Shown: in pieces, positions 25,338 through 33,546 of the stretch
Layout of the letters: each line of letters begins with the position of its first letter
Numbering within the stretch: the first letter of the stretch is position 1
Assembly: GCF_004214895.1 (NCBI RefSeq)
Contig: NZ_CP035952.1
Span: forward strand, 1,870,501-1,934,500
Direction of reading: 5' to 3'
Length of the DNA: 64,000 nucleotides
DNA from: Pseudomonas tructae
Lineage (GTDB): Bacteria > Pseudomonadota > Gammaproteobacteria > Pseudomonadales > Pseudomonadaceae
The notes under the pieces: model-generated
What the model was told of the DNA's origin: nothing
The model's input: only the letters and a program-made list of their open reading frames with translations
Databases searched by the model: none
Position numbers and translations under genes: made by a program

Positions 25338-26417
25338 ATGAGCGAAAGAACCACTTCAGCAAGCTGGGCATCAGGGATCGTCAAGGCACTCGAGCTTGAA
25401 GGCCTCGATTGCCGTGCCATGTTCAAGCAGCTTGGCCTTGATTTCGCCGCGCTCGATGACCCCGATGCCCGGTTTACCCAGGACTCCATGACTCGCCTGT
25501 GGCTGTTGGCCGTCGAGCTGTCCGGCAACCAGGCGATCGGCTTGAACATGGCGCGGGTGGTTCGCCCTGCATCCTTTCATGTGGTCGGCTATGCGCTGAT
25601 GTCGAGCCGCACCCTGGCTGAGGGTTTCGAGCGGCTGGTGCGTTATCAGCGAATCATCGCCGAAAGCTCCGACTTGAGTTTCCGCCTTGAGCCGGACGGC
25701 TATGCACTGATTCTTACCGTGCATGGCGATCACCTGCCACCGACCCGGCACAGTGCCGAGGCCTCGCTGGCCTGCGCGCTGTCGCTGTGCAGCTGGCTCA
25801 GCGGACGGGTGATCCAGCCACGCCGGGTGCTGGTCCAGGGGCCGCAACCCAAGGACCTGACGCCGTACAAGACGGCTTTTCATGCCCCGCTGGTGTTCAG
25901 TGCCCCCTATGATGCGCTGGTGCTCGAGCGCGCCGACATGGAGGCGCCGCTGCCGACCGCCAACGAGGCCATGGCCACCCTGCATGATCGGTTTGCCGGT
26001 GAATACCTGGCGCGTTTCTCGGAAAGCCGGGTCACCCACCGTGCGCGCCAGGTATTGTGCCGGGTACTGCCCCAGGGCGAGCCCAAGCGCGAAACCATCG
26101 CCCAGGCCTTGCACCTGTCCCAGCGTACCTTGCAGCGACGCCTGCAAGAGGAGGGGACGAGCTTTCAGACTTTGCTCGATGACACCCGTCGCGAACTCGC
26201 CGAGCAGTACCTGGCGCAGGCCAACATGACCTTGCTCGAAGCGGCCTACCTGCTTGGTTTTGCCGATCCGAGCAACTTCTTCAGGGCCTTTCGCCGCTGG
26301 TTCGACGTTACCCCGGGCGAGTATCGGGCACGCTTGAGCGGGGCCGCAGCGGCCCCGGGAGAACATGAGCCGGTCAGTGACGCCAGAACGCAGGCATGCA
26401 CAGCACCAGTACCGTGA
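25338..26417 (+). CDS. AraC-family regulator with Arabinose_bd-type sensor domain
   Basis: A protein of 359 residues from the ATG at 25338; an upstream extension to 25290 is less likely. The N-terminal ~200 residues are an Arabinose_bd-type (OruR/GbuR-like) ligand domain with FHVVGYALMSSRTLAEGFERL. The C-terminal HTH (about 235-335) has LHLSQRTLQRRLQEEGTSF and LLEAAYLLGFADPSNFFRAFRRWF. Its last 44 bases overlap the 3' end of the convergent trkH gene. No target is evident next to it; the divergent partner is the DUF962 gene. Confidence 0.85.
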   Translation: MSERTTSASWASGIVKALELEGLDCRAMFKQLGLDFAALDDPDARFTQDSMTRLWLLAVELSGNQAIGLNMARVVRPASFHVVGYALMSSRTLAEGFERLVRYQRIIAESSDLSFRLEPDGYALILTVHGDHLPPTRHSAEASLACALSLCSWLSGRVIQPRRVLVQGPQPKDLTPYKTAFHAPLVFSAPYDALVLERADMEAPLPTANEAMATLHDRFAGEYLARFSESRVTHRARQVLCRVLPQGEPKRETIAQALHLSQRTLQRRLQEEGTSFQTLLDDTRRELAEQYLAQANMTLLEAAYLLGFADPSNFFRAFRRWFDVTPGEYRARLSGAAAAPGEHEPVSDARTQACTAPVP

Positions 26418-27828
26418 TGATTTCCAGGCGGCCGAGGAGCATGCCGAAGGCCAGGATCCACTTTGCCGCATCCGGCAGGGTGGCGAAGTTGCCGGCCGGG
26501 CCGATGGTTTCGCCCAATCCCGGGCCGACCCCCGACACGGTGCTGGCGGCGCCGGTCAGGGCGGTCATCCAGTCTACGCCCAGCAGCGACAGGGCCAGGG
26601 CAATGACGCAGATGGTGATGGCGAAGAAGAACGAAAACGTCAGGATCGAGCGCACGATCTCTTCGTCCAGCCGGTGACCGTTGTATTTTTGCTTGATCAC
26701 CGCCCGTGGGTGGATCAACTGGTTCAGGTTGGCCTTGAGCAGGATATAGGCGACCTGGAAGCGGAAAATCTTGATGCCCCCTGCGGTCGACCCCGAGCAC
26801 CCGCCCACGAAGCCCAGATAGAAGAACAGCATCAGCGAGAAGTTGCCCCACAGGCTGTAGTCGCCCAGGGCAAAGCCGGTGGTGGTGACCACCGAGGTCA
26901 CGTTCAGGGCCACATGACGCAGGGCATCGAGCCAGTGCAGGTTGGTGGTGGCCCAGTACCAGGTGCCGAGCACCAGCCAGGTGGCCAGCAGCATGGCCAA
27001 CAGCCCCTGCACCTGCTGGTCCTTGATCAGCGCCTTGCGGTTGCCGCGAATGGTTGCCACATACAGGGCGAATGGCAAGCTGCCGAGGATCATCACCACC
27101 ACCGCGACCCAGTGCACCGCCGGTATGTCCCACTTGGCCAGGGACTGGTCGGAGGTGGAGAAACCGCCGGTGGAAATCGCCGACATGGCATGGTTGATCG
27201 CATCGAAGGGGTTCATCCCGGCCAGCCAGAACGCCAGGGAGCCGAGGGTGGTGATGCCGATGTACACCAGCACGATGGACTTGGCGACCATGTGCGAGCG
27301 CGGCATGACCTTCTCCGAGCGGTCCGAGGACTCGGTCTGGAACAGGCGCATGCCACCGATGCGCAGCAGCGGCAGGATCGCTACGGCCATGGCGATAAAG
27401 CCGATGCCGCCCAGCCAGTGCAGCAGCGAGCGCCACATCAGGATCCCCGGCGACATGCTGTCCAGGCCGCTGAGCACCGTGGCACCGGTAGCGGTGATGC
27501 CGGACATGCTTTCGAAAAAGGCGTCGGTGTAGCTGATGTGCTGGGTCAGCAGAAACGGCAGGGCGGCGAAGATGCACACCACCAGCCAGCTGCTGACCGT
27601 CAGCAGGTACATGTCCCGCGGGCGCAGGTGCACGTGCTCGGGGCGGCCCGGGATGACCAGGGCAAGGCCGGCGACAAAGGTAATCATGCTGGCCCAGAGG
27701 AACGACGGCAGATCGCCGGTGCGCTCGAAGATCACCAGCGTGGCCATGGGCACGACCATGCTGATCGCCAGGGTGATCAGGAAGATGCCGATGATGAAAC
27801 CAATGATCCTTAAGGTCGGCAACGCCAT
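26374..27828 (-). CDS. trkH: Trk/Ktr potassium uptake channel subunit TrkH
   Basis: A protein of 484 residues, the usual length, with about ten to twelve membrane helices. Four pore-loop motifs of the K+ selectivity filter are visible: ITATGATV, ISTGGFST, VTTTGFALG and VSGVGPGLG. With the cytoplasmic TrkA ring, which is not in this window, it imports K+ driven by ion gradients. Its 3' end overlaps the convergent AraC gene by 44 bases. A weak GAG-type ribosome site precedes the ATG. Confidence 0.94.
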   Translation of the reverse strand: MALPTLRIIGFIIGIFLITLAISMVVPMATLVIFERTGDLPSFLWASMITFVAGLALVIPGRPEHVHLRPRDMYLLTVSSWLVVCIFAALPFLLTQHISYTDAFFESMSGITATGATVLSGLDSMSPGILMWRSLLHWLGGIGFIAMAVAILPLLRIGGMRLFQTESSDRSEKVMPRSHMVAKSIVLVYIGITTLGSLAFWLAGMNPFDAINHAMSAISTGGFSTSDQSLAKWDIPAVHWVAVVVMILGSLPFALYVATIRGNRKALIKDQQVQGLLAMLLATWLVLGTWYWATTNLHWLDALRHVALNVTSVVTTTGFALGDYSLWGNFSLMLFFYLGFVGGCSGSTAGGIKIFRFQVAYILLKANLNQLIHPRAVIKQKYNGHRLDEEIVRSILTFSFFFAITICVIALALSLLGVDWMTALTGAASTVSGVGPGLGETIGPAGNFATLPDAAKWILAFGMLLGRLEIITVLVLCMPAFWRH

Positions 27829-27928
27829 GTGATCTGCTCTGACTCGAAACGGAAGGGCGCCATTCTACCTATGGACCTTTTTAAGTAAACGCTAGAATAG
27901 CCCGACATTTATCCATAAGGGGTAGCCA

Positions 27929-28483
27929 ATGGAGGCTCTCGACGCATTGCTCCACCGTGTTTCGGTTCCACGTCTGCTGGATCCGGCACCCAATGCCGCA
28001 CAACGCGAGGCGCTGTTTCAGGCTGCCCTGCGTGCGCCGGACCACGGCCAACTGCGGCCCTGGCGCTTTTTGACGGTCGAAGGCCAGGCGCGGGAAAAGC
28101 TTGGCGAACTGCTCGCCGAAGCGGTGAAGCTCAACGGCGAGGCCTCTGAGGCGGCGCTGGACAAGGCCCGGGCCATGCCCTTGCGCGCACCGTTGCTGGT
28201 GGTTGTGGTGGCGCGCCTGCAGGATCACTTCAAGGTGCCGGCGTCCGAGCAGCGCCTGGCGGCCGGCTGTGCCGCCCATGGCATTTTGCTGGCGGCCCAT
28301 GCCCAGGGGATCGGCGCGGTATGGCGCACCGGTGAGCTTTCGTACAGCAAGCATGTGGTCAAGGGGCTGGGGCTGGCGGACAACGAAGAGATCATTGCCT
28401 TCCTGTACCTGGGGACCCCACAGAATGAACCGCGTACGGCGCCCGTGCTGGACACTGCTGATTTTGTCAGTGCCTGGGAGTAG
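27929..28483 (+). CDS. nitroreductase-family protein (YdjA-like)
   Basis: A protein of 184 residues, the short single-domain YdjA type. FMN-binding and dimer motifs include RRAPDHGQ-like RAPDHGQLRPWRF near residue 37, the mid-region AAGCAAHGILLAAHAQGIGAVWRTG, and the C-terminal FLYLGTP. It should be an FMN-dependent NAD(P)H oxidoreductase acting on nitro or quinone compounds in the cytoplasm. AAGGGG lies upstream of the ATG. It is divergent from trkH and ends at a REP pair. Confidence 0.88.
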   Translation: MEALDALLHRVSVPRLLDPAPNAAQREALFQAALRAPDHGQLRPWRFLTVEGQAREKLGELLAEAVKLNGEASEAALDKARAMPLRAPLLVVVVARLQDHFKVPASEQRLAAGCAAHGILLAAHAQGIGAVWRTGELSYSKHVVKGLGLADNEEIIAFLYLGTPQNEPRTAPVLDTADFVSAWE

Positions 28484-28502
28484 CAGAGGGCTTTAGGGCC
28501 TT

Positions 28503-28548
28503 ATCGCGGGGCAAGCCCACATTGTGGGAGCGGGCTTGCCCCGCGAAG
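28503..28548. repeat. inverted REP pair
   Basis: ATCGCGGGGCAAGCCCAC and GTGGGAGCGGGCTTGCCCCG face each other around ATT at 28521-28523. It occupies the 65-base gap between the convergent nitroreductase and histidine kinase genes and abuts the kinase stop codon. Confidence 0.8.
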
Positions 28549-29892
28549 CTATAGGGCGTCAGGCTTCGCCAGTGGCAACTCCAGCCGGGCCACAAACCCA
28601 CCTTGGGGATGATTGCCCAGGCTTAGGCTGCCGCCATGGCGCTCTGCCGCCTTGCGCGCAATCGCCAGCCCCAGGCCATGCCCTGCAGCACTCTGTCCGG
28701 GCGCACGGTAGAACGGTTCGCCCAACTGCGCCTGGTGCTCTGCGGCCACTCCCGGCCCGTGGTCACGTACGCTCAGCACAATTGTGTCGTTATCGCGCAC
28801 CCCGGTGAGTTCAATCGGCTGGCCGGCCGGATTGAAACGCACGGCATTGCGCAACAGGTTATCCAGTGCGCGCTCCAGCAGGGTTGGCCAGCCTTGCAGG
28901 TGAAGCCCGGTTTCATGCTGCAGCTGGATCTGCTGCTCCGGCGCAGCCAGTTGTGCATCTTTTTGCACTGACGCCAGCAGGGCATCGAGGTCCACCGGCT
29001 CCGCCCGCGTTTGTTCGGCGTCGACCCGGGCCAGTACCAGAATCTCGCTGATCAGCGCTTCCAGGCGGTCGCACTCGCGGGTCAGGCGCGGCCACAGAGC
29101 CTGGCGCTGCTCGGCTTCGGCCCGCTCGGCCAGGGCCAGGGCGATGCGCAGGCGGGCCAGGGGCGAGCGCAGTTCGTGGGACACGTCGCGCAGCAGCTGC
29201 CGCTGGCTGCCGATCATGCTCTGCAGGCGCGCGCCCATGCGGTTGAAATCGTTGGCCAGCACGCCGAATTCGTCACGACGGTTGGCCAGGCGCGCCAGGC
29301 TGTTCTGCTGGTAAGTGGTCTGTCCCAGGTCATGCACGGCGCTGCGCAGGCGGCTCAAGGGGCGGGTGATCGACAGGGTGACGAGCAGGCTGAACAGGGT
29401 CAGCACCACCAGGGCAATCCCCAATGCACTGAGCGGCCAGAGCAGGCTGTCGCGGTGCCAGGCGTCCAGTTCCGGGTGCGGGATGCGGTAAATCAGCAGG
29501 TAGGTCTCGCCACTGTCGGGGCTGGTGTATTCCTCGGTCAGGCGCCGCCACGGCAAATGCCGCTCATCATTGTGCCGGCGCGCTTCGAAGGCGGCGGCGC
29601 GGCGCGGGAAGGTACCGGGGACGACCGCATCGCCACTGTCGTTGAGCACCTGCACGTCGATGTTGTAGCGGCGCTTGCGATGCTCAAGGTAGTGCTGGGC
29701 GTTCTCTGGCCCTTGCTGCTCATAGCGCTGGGTCCAGTTCTTGGCCAGGGTATTGAGGCCCGGATGACGGCTGAGAATCCAGGCGTCCTGGTTCAGCATG
29801 TGCCCGAGCAGGATCGACAAGCCGGCAACCAGGGCAATGGCCAGCCAGAAACTGGCCAGGATGCGCCAGAACAATGAACGCAAAAGGTGCAC
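28549..29892 (-). CDS. CpxA-like sensor histidine kinase
   Basis: A protein of 447 residues: membrane helix ~8-30, periplasmic sensor ~31-150, second helix ~151-172, HAMP linker ~173-230 (SITRPLSRLRSAV), phosphoacceptor His239 in RDVSHELRSPLARL, and an ATPase domain with N-box DNLLRNAVRF, DHGPGV and GHGLGLAIARKAA. It should autophosphorylate on envelope stress and pass phosphate to the response regulator encoded upstream. The small Spy/CpxP-like gene lies between regulator and kinase. A terminator-like hairpin (29902-29932) sits just before its start, so expression may depend on read-through. Confidence 0.9.
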   Translation of the reverse strand: MHLLRSLFWRILASFWLAIALVAGLSILLGHMLNQDAWILSRHPGLNTLAKNWTQRYEQQGPENAQHYLEHRKRRYNIDVQVLNDSGDAVVPGTFPRRAAAFEARRHNDERHLPWRRLTEEYTSPDSGETYLLIYRIPHPELDAWHRDSLLWPLSALGIALVVLTLFSLLVTLSITRPLSRLRSAVHDLGQTTYQQNSLARLANRRDEFGVLANDFNRMGARLQSMIGSQRQLLRDVSHELRSPLARLRIALALAERAEAEQRQALWPRLTRECDRLEALISEILVLARVDAEQTRAEPVDLDALLASVQKDAQLAAPEQQIQLQHETGLHLQGWPTLLERALDNLLRNAVRFNPAGQPIELTGVRDNDTIVLSVRDHGPGVAAEHQAQLGEPFYRAPGQSAAGHGLGLAIARKAAERHGGSLSLGNHPQGGFVARLELPLAKPDAL

Positions 29893-29901
29893 CTCTAACG
29901 G

Positions 29902-29932
29902 AAAAAGCCCGGTCTGCTGGGGCAGGCCGGGC
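29902..29932 (-). terminator. terminator-like hairpin between spy-like gene and kinase
   Basis: On the minus strand, GCCCGGCCTG pairs with CAGACCGGGC (one mismatch) around a 7-base loop and is followed by five T residues. It lies after the spy-like stop and 10 bases before the kinase start, as expected for an attenuator that lowers kinase level relative to the periplasmic protein. Confidence 0.6.
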
Positions 29933-29946
29933 GGGTGGCTGACAGC

Positions 29947-30363
29947 TTACTGGGCCTTGTTGGCTTTTTCAGCTTTCCAGGCTTTGAACTCGGCCCATTC
30001 GGCGCGGCGTTCATCCTGCTTCTTTTTCATCTCGTCGAACTGCTTCTGCTGTTCAGGTTTGAGCAAGGCGCGAATCTCGGCCTGGGTCTTGTCTTTCTTG
30101 GCTTTGAGCTCGTCTTTCAGGGCTTTCTGCTCAGCAGCCGGGAGTTTTTCCAGGTAGCGCTGGGTGATTTCCTGGCGGCTTTTCATCTGCTCGCCCATCA
30201 GTTTGCCGATTTGCTGGCGCTGTTCGTGGCTCAGGTCCAGCTGGGCGAAAGGCGCTCCACCGCGGTGGTGCTCACCGTGGCGCGGGCCGCCGGCATCTGG
30301 CATGGCCATGGCGACGGTAGGCAGGGCGGCAGCGAACATCAGGGCGATAAGGGTCTTGCGCAT
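29947..30363 (-). CDS. Spy/CpxP-family periplasmic protein
   Basis: A protein of 138 residues with signal peptide 1-~19 (LPTVAMA) and an all-helical, Lys/Glu/Gln-rich body. Two LTxxQ-like motifs, LDLSHEQRQQ and LKPEQQKQF, are the Spy/CpxP signature. Spy is an ATP-independent periplasmic chaperone, and CpxP restrains CpxA. Its position between the response regulator and the kinase supports a CpxP-like feedback role. A direct repeat resembling a CpxR box lies 80-97 bases upstream of its start. Confidence 0.85.
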   Translation of the reverse strand: MRKTLIALMFAAALPTVAMAMPDAGGPRHGEHHRGGAPFAQLDLSHEQRQQIGKLMGEQMKSRQEITQRYLEKLPAAEQKALKDELKAKKDKTQAEIRALLKPEQQKQFDEMKKKQDERRAEWAEFKAWKAEKANKAQ

Positions 30364-30441
30364 GGTGACTCTCCTTTCTGAGGCCGGTCGTTACCGGATA
30401 TGCCCAGTCTAGGGAGATCAAGGTCAGCGGCGGTCAGGCAA

Positions 30442-30460
30442 GGGTAAAGCTTGGGTAAAG
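30442..30460. promoter_or_regulatory. CpxR-like direct repeat upstream of the spy-like gene
   Basis: GGGTAAAG occurs at 30442-30449 and 30453-30460, giving GTAAA-N6-GTAAA with an 11-base period. E. coli CpxR recognises GTAAA-N5-GTAAA. The site is in the 119-base gap between the response-regulator stop and the spy-like start, and a TAGACT (-10-like) element lies between it and the gene on the minus strand. OmpR-family regulators bind such tandem half-sites. Recognition by the local regulator is inference. Confidence 0.55.
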
Positions 30461-30482
30461 ATACCGGCGCGCCGTGCTGACA

Positions 30483-31160
30483 TTACAGGCTGTAGTAGTA
30501 ACCGCGGCTGCGCAGGGCAACGATGCGCGGGCGGCCATCGGCATGTGGGCCGATCTTCTTGCGCAGGTTGCTGACGTGCATGTCCAGGCTGCGGTCATAC
30601 AGGGTCAATTTGCGGCCCAGGGCGATCTGCGCCAGTTCCTGTTTGTCCAGCGGCTCGCCGGGCTGGCGCAGCAGGGCTTCGAGGATGCGGCTTTCGGAGA
30701 GGGTCAGGGTCAGTTCCTGTTCGTCGATGCTGACCACGCCGCGGGCAGGGCTGAAGCACAAGTCGCCGATTTCCACCTGGCTGGGTGTCGCATTGGGGTG
30801 GCTGCGGCGCAGCACGGCGCGCAGGCGGGCGGTGAGCTCGCGCGGATCACAGGGTTTGGCCAGGTAATCATCGGCACCCAGCTCCAGGCCCAGGATCCGG
30901 TCCAGCGGCTCGCCGCGTGCCGAGAGCATCAGTACCGGCAGTTCGGTGTGCTCGCTGCGCAACTGCTTGAGCAGCTCCAGGCCGCTGCCGTCGGGCAGCA
31001 TCACGTCCAGCACTACGGCGGCCGGTGCTTGTTCGGCCAGCGCCTTACGGGCGCTGAGGCCGTCGTGGCAGGCACGTACCACGAACCCTTCCTGGGTCAG
31101 CCAGCTGCCGAGCAGCTCGCAGAGTTCCTGGTCATCATCAATCAGTAACAGCTCGCTCAT
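30483..31160 (-). CDS. OmpR-family response regulator (CpxR-like)
   Basis: A protein of 225 residues. The receiver domain (1-~118) has the acidic pocket DDD at 8-10, phosphoacceptor Asp52 in LDVMLPDG, a Ser in LMLSARG near 80, and Lys102. The winged-helix DNA-binding domain (~130-225) ends in YDRSLDMHVSNLRKKIG and RSRGYYYSL, typical of the OmpR/CpxR group. The cognate kinase is two genes downstream. It starts 7 bases after a small anchored coiled-coil gene and is probably co-transcribed with it. Confidence 0.93.
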   Translation of the reverse strand: MSELLLIDDDQELCELLGSWLTQEGFVVRACHDGLSARKALAEQAPAAVVLDVMLPDGSGLELLKQLRSEHTELPVLMLSARGEPLDRILGLELGADDYLAKPCDPRELTARLRAVLRRSHPNATPSQVEIGDLCFSPARGVVSIDEQELTLTLSESRILEALLRQPGEPLDKQELAQIALGRKLTLYDRSLDMHVSNLRKKIGPHADGRPRIVALRSRGYYYSL

Positions 31161-31167
31161 GACTCAC

Positions 31168-31572
31168 TCAATTCAACCATTGCCGACGCTTTCTGTGTCC
31201 GCCACTGGCAAAGATACCGCAGAGTGCCGCAAACAGGGCAACTGCGCCACCAATCAGGAACCATTGTTGCTGATCGGTGATGAGTTTGGGTGCGGCGCCG
31301 GCCTGCAGTTCCTTGAGGGCCAGCTTCAGGCGCTGGTTTTCCTGGCGCAGGCGGGTGAGCTGGGCACTTTCGCGTTCGCTGTCGGCGTTGTGCAGTTGCT
31401 GGCTGAGGGTTTCGCGCAGACGCTCGCTTTCCTTCAGGCGCTGCTGCAGCTCGGTGATCTGACTGCCAGCGCTCAGCGACAACGGCGTGCTGGCAGCGGC
31501 AGGCTCTTCAGCCTGGGCGAGTGGGGTCAGCAGCAACAGGCATAGCAGCAGGGACAACGGACCTCGACGCAT
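31168..31572 (-). CDS. small exported coiled-coil protein with C-terminal membrane anchor
   Basis: A protein of 134 residues from the ATG at 31572 (AGGAG upstream). Signal peptide ~1-22 (LLLTPLAQA), a Leu/Glu/Arg heptad coiled coil at ~38-92, and a C-terminal membrane helix (WFLIGGAVALFAALCGIFASG) followed by a basic tail. This layout resembles the C-terminal half of YgiM-type 'SH3 and anchor' proteins, but the SH3 domain is absent. Similar Pseudomonas proteins are often labelled translation initiation factor 2, which has no support here. Function unknown; the neighbouring Cpx-like genes suggest an envelope role. Confidence 0.7.
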   Translation of the reverse strand: MRRGPLSLLLCLLLLTPLAQAEEPAAASTPLSLSAGSQITELQQRLKESERLRETLSQQLHNADSERESAQLTRLRQENQRLKLALKELQAGAAPKLITDQQQWFLIGGAVALFAALCGIFASGGHRKRRQWLN

Positions 31573-31693
31573 CGGAACTCCTGATTCCATTGGATGGTTC
31601 AGGAGGTTGTCGGCCAGCAGACGAGAATAATGAGCAGTCGCGAAGAGAAAGCTGCGCACGGCGACGGGCCAAGTGGCGCGCCGCCGTCCTGGG

Positions 31694-31993
31694 TTACGGC
31701 AGGACTTGCTTGAACGGCTTGACGATGACGTGGGCGTAGACACCCGCGGCAATGTACGGGTCGGCATCGGCCCACGCCTGGGCGGCGTTGAGCGAATCAA
31801 ACTCGGCGACGATCAGGCTACCGGTAAAGCCAGCGGTGCCCGGGTCATTGCTGTCGATCGCCGGGTGCGGGCCGGCCAGTACGACCCGGCCTTGTTCCTT
31901 GAGCAGTTGCAGGCGTTCGATATGCGCCGGGCGCGCGGCCAGGCGTTTTTCCAGCGAATCGGCTACGTCGGTGGCAATGATGGCGTAGAGCAT
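31694..31993 (-). CDS. yciI: YciI-family protein
   Basis: A protein of 99 residues from the ATG at 31993 (GAGG upstream), with a ferredoxin-like dimeric alpha/beta barrel fold. The family motif is clear: [10 protein letters not shown] at the start, RPAHIERL with the conserved His, and a mid-region GPH plus [11 protein letters not shown] conserved His-Asp pair hints at an enzyme, but the reaction in this group is not settled. It follows yciB with a single base between (31994), so translation is probably coupled. Confidence 0.88.
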   Translation of the reverse strand: MLYAIIATDVADSLEKRLAARPAHIERLQLLKEQGRVVLAGPHPAIDSNDPGTAGFTGSLIVAEFDSLNAAQAWADADPYIAAGVYAHVIVKPFKQVLP

Positions 31994-31994
31994 G

Positions 31995-32603
31995 TCATTC
32001 CTCGTGCTTGGGGGTGGAAGGCGGGGTGCTCGGGTCGCTGTCATGCAGGTGACGGGACAGGTAGACACCCTGGGCCACCAGGAACAGCACGGTCATGCCC
32101 AGGCTGCCGAACACCTTGAAGTCGACCCAGAAGTCCTGGAAGGTGAAGGCGACGAACAGGTTGGCTGCGCCGCAGAACAGGAAAAAGCCGATCCAGGCGA
32201 TGTTCAGGCGCGTCCAGACCGGTTCCGGCAGGCTCAGGGCGTGACCCATGATGCGTTTGATCAGTACCCGGTCACCGATGAAGTGGCTGCCGGTGAACGC
32301 CAGGGCGAACAGCCAGTTGACCACCGGAGCCTTCCACTTGAGGAAGGTTTCACTGTGGAAGGCCAGGGTCAGGCCACCGAACACCAGGCAGGCGACCAGA
32401 GTCAGCCACTGGCCTTTCTCCAGCTTGCGCTGGCGGATGAACAGGGCGCCGTAGACTACCAGCGAGCTGATGATCAGCATCGCCGTGGCGCTGTAGATGC
32501 CACCCAGCTCGAAACTCTGCCCGGCGAATTCGACGGCGCGTGGTTCAAGCTTGTAGACGATGAAGAACAGGAGCAGCGGGATGAAATCGATGAATTGTTT
32601 CAC
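31995..32603 (-). CDS. yciB: septation protein A / inner membrane protein YciB
   Basis: A protein of 202 residues from the GTG at 32603, giving the family start (M)[13 protein letters not shown]; a TTG further up at 32642 is less plausible. Five to six membrane helices and the blocks [13 protein letters not shown] and ADRV-like GDRVLIKR are typical of YciB/IspZ. The protein is thought to help keep the cell envelope intact and interacts with elongation and division factors in E. coli. It is divergent from the PHP-domain gene with 66 bases between them. Confidence 0.9.
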   Translation of the reverse strand: MKQFIDFIPLLLFFIVYKLEPRAVEFAGQSFELGGIYSATAMLIISSLVVYGALFIRQRKLEKGQWLTLVACLVFGGLTLAFHSETFLKWKAPVVNWLFALAFTGSHFIGDRVLIKRIMGHALSLPEPVWTRLNIAWIGFFLFCGAANLFVAFTFQDFWVDFKVFGSLGMTVLFLVAQGVYLSRHLHDSDPSTPPSTPKHEE

Positions 32604-32669
32604 AGTGGCAGCCAGAAGCAGGATGTGACGGCATAATAACAAACATCAATGACAGCGAAAGCGCCACCT

Positions 32670-33533
32670 ATGAATGTTGATCTGCACTGCCACAGTACCG
32701 CCTCCGATGGCGCCTTGTCGCCGACGGTGTTGGTTGCCCGGGCCCATGAGCATGGCGTGCGGATGCTCTCGCTGACTGACCATGACACCCTCGAGGGCCA
32801 GCTTGAGGCCCGCGCCGCCACTCAGGCCCTGGCGATGCAGTGGGTCAGCGGCATCGAGCTGTCGTGCACCTGGGGGGGCGCGACTATCCACGTGTTGGGT
32901 TACAACTTCCCGCTCGACGCCGCGCCCTTGCAGGCTGCCGTTGAGTCGTTGCACCGCGGCCGCTGGCTGCGCGCGGAAGAAATCGACCGACGGTTGGCGC
33001 TCAAGGGCATGCCGGGTGCGCTCGAGGGTGCCCGGGCCATCCAGCAGGAACTGGGCGACAGCGGCAATGCCCCGGCGCGGCCGCATTTTGCCGAGTACCT
33101 GGTGCGCGCAGGCTATGTAAAAGACCGTGCCGAAGCTTTCCGCAAATGGCTGGGGGCCGGCAAGCTGGGCGATGTGAAGCTGCACTGGCCGACGCTGGAA
33201 GAGACTGTGCAGACCCTGCGCCAGTCCGATGCCTGGGTCAGCCTTGCGCATCCGATGCACTACGATTTAACCCGCAGCAAGCGCCGCCGGCTGATTGCCG
33301 ACTATATTCAAGCAGGCGGGCAGGCGCTGGAAGTGGTCAACGGCATGATGCCGGCTGAGCAGGTAGGCACGCTGTCGATCCTGACCCGTGAATTCGGTCT
33401 GCTGGCCAGTGCCGGCAGTGATTTTCATGGGCCGGGCAACTGGGGCGAGATCGGTGTATACCGGCCGTTGCCAGAGGACCTGCCACCGTTGTGGCGCCGA
33501 TTCAAGCATGAGCAGCCTATCGCGGCAGTCTGA
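32670..33533 (+). CDS. rnm: PHP-domain phosphoesterase, RNase AM / 3',5'-nucleoside bisphosphate phosphatase (YciV-like)
   Basis: A protein of 287 residues from the ATG at 32670; an ATG at 32649 adds seven residues. PHP metal ligands are visible: DLHCHSTASDG at the N-terminus, LTDHD, and the late SLAHPMHYD and GSDFHGP motifs. E. coli RNase AM (YciV) trims the 5' ends of rRNAs and removes 3'-phosphate from nucleoside 3',5'-bisphosphates. It heads a rightward cluster with yciO and scpA, an order also seen in other gammaproteobacteria. Confidence 0.9.
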   Translation: MNVDLHCHSTASDGALSPTVLVARAHEHGVRMLSLTDHDTLEGQLEARAATQALAMQWVSGIELSCTWGGATIHVLGYNFPLDAAPLQAAVESLHRGRWLRAEEIDRRLALKGMPGALEGARAIQQELGDSGNAPARPHFAEYLVRAGYVKDRAEAFRKWLGAGKLGDVKLHWPTLEETVQTLRQSDAWVSLAHPMHYDLTRSKRRRLIADYIQAGGQALEVVNGMMPAEQVGTLSILTREFGLLASAGSDFHGPGNWGEIGVYRPLPEDLPPLWRRFKHEQPIAAV

Positions 33534-33546
33534 ACAGGAAGAGAAC

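Noticed and set aside
31168..31572. Translation initiation factor 2 as the name of the anchored coiled-coil protein
   Set aside because: 134 residues with a signal peptide and membrane helix; no GTPase motif.
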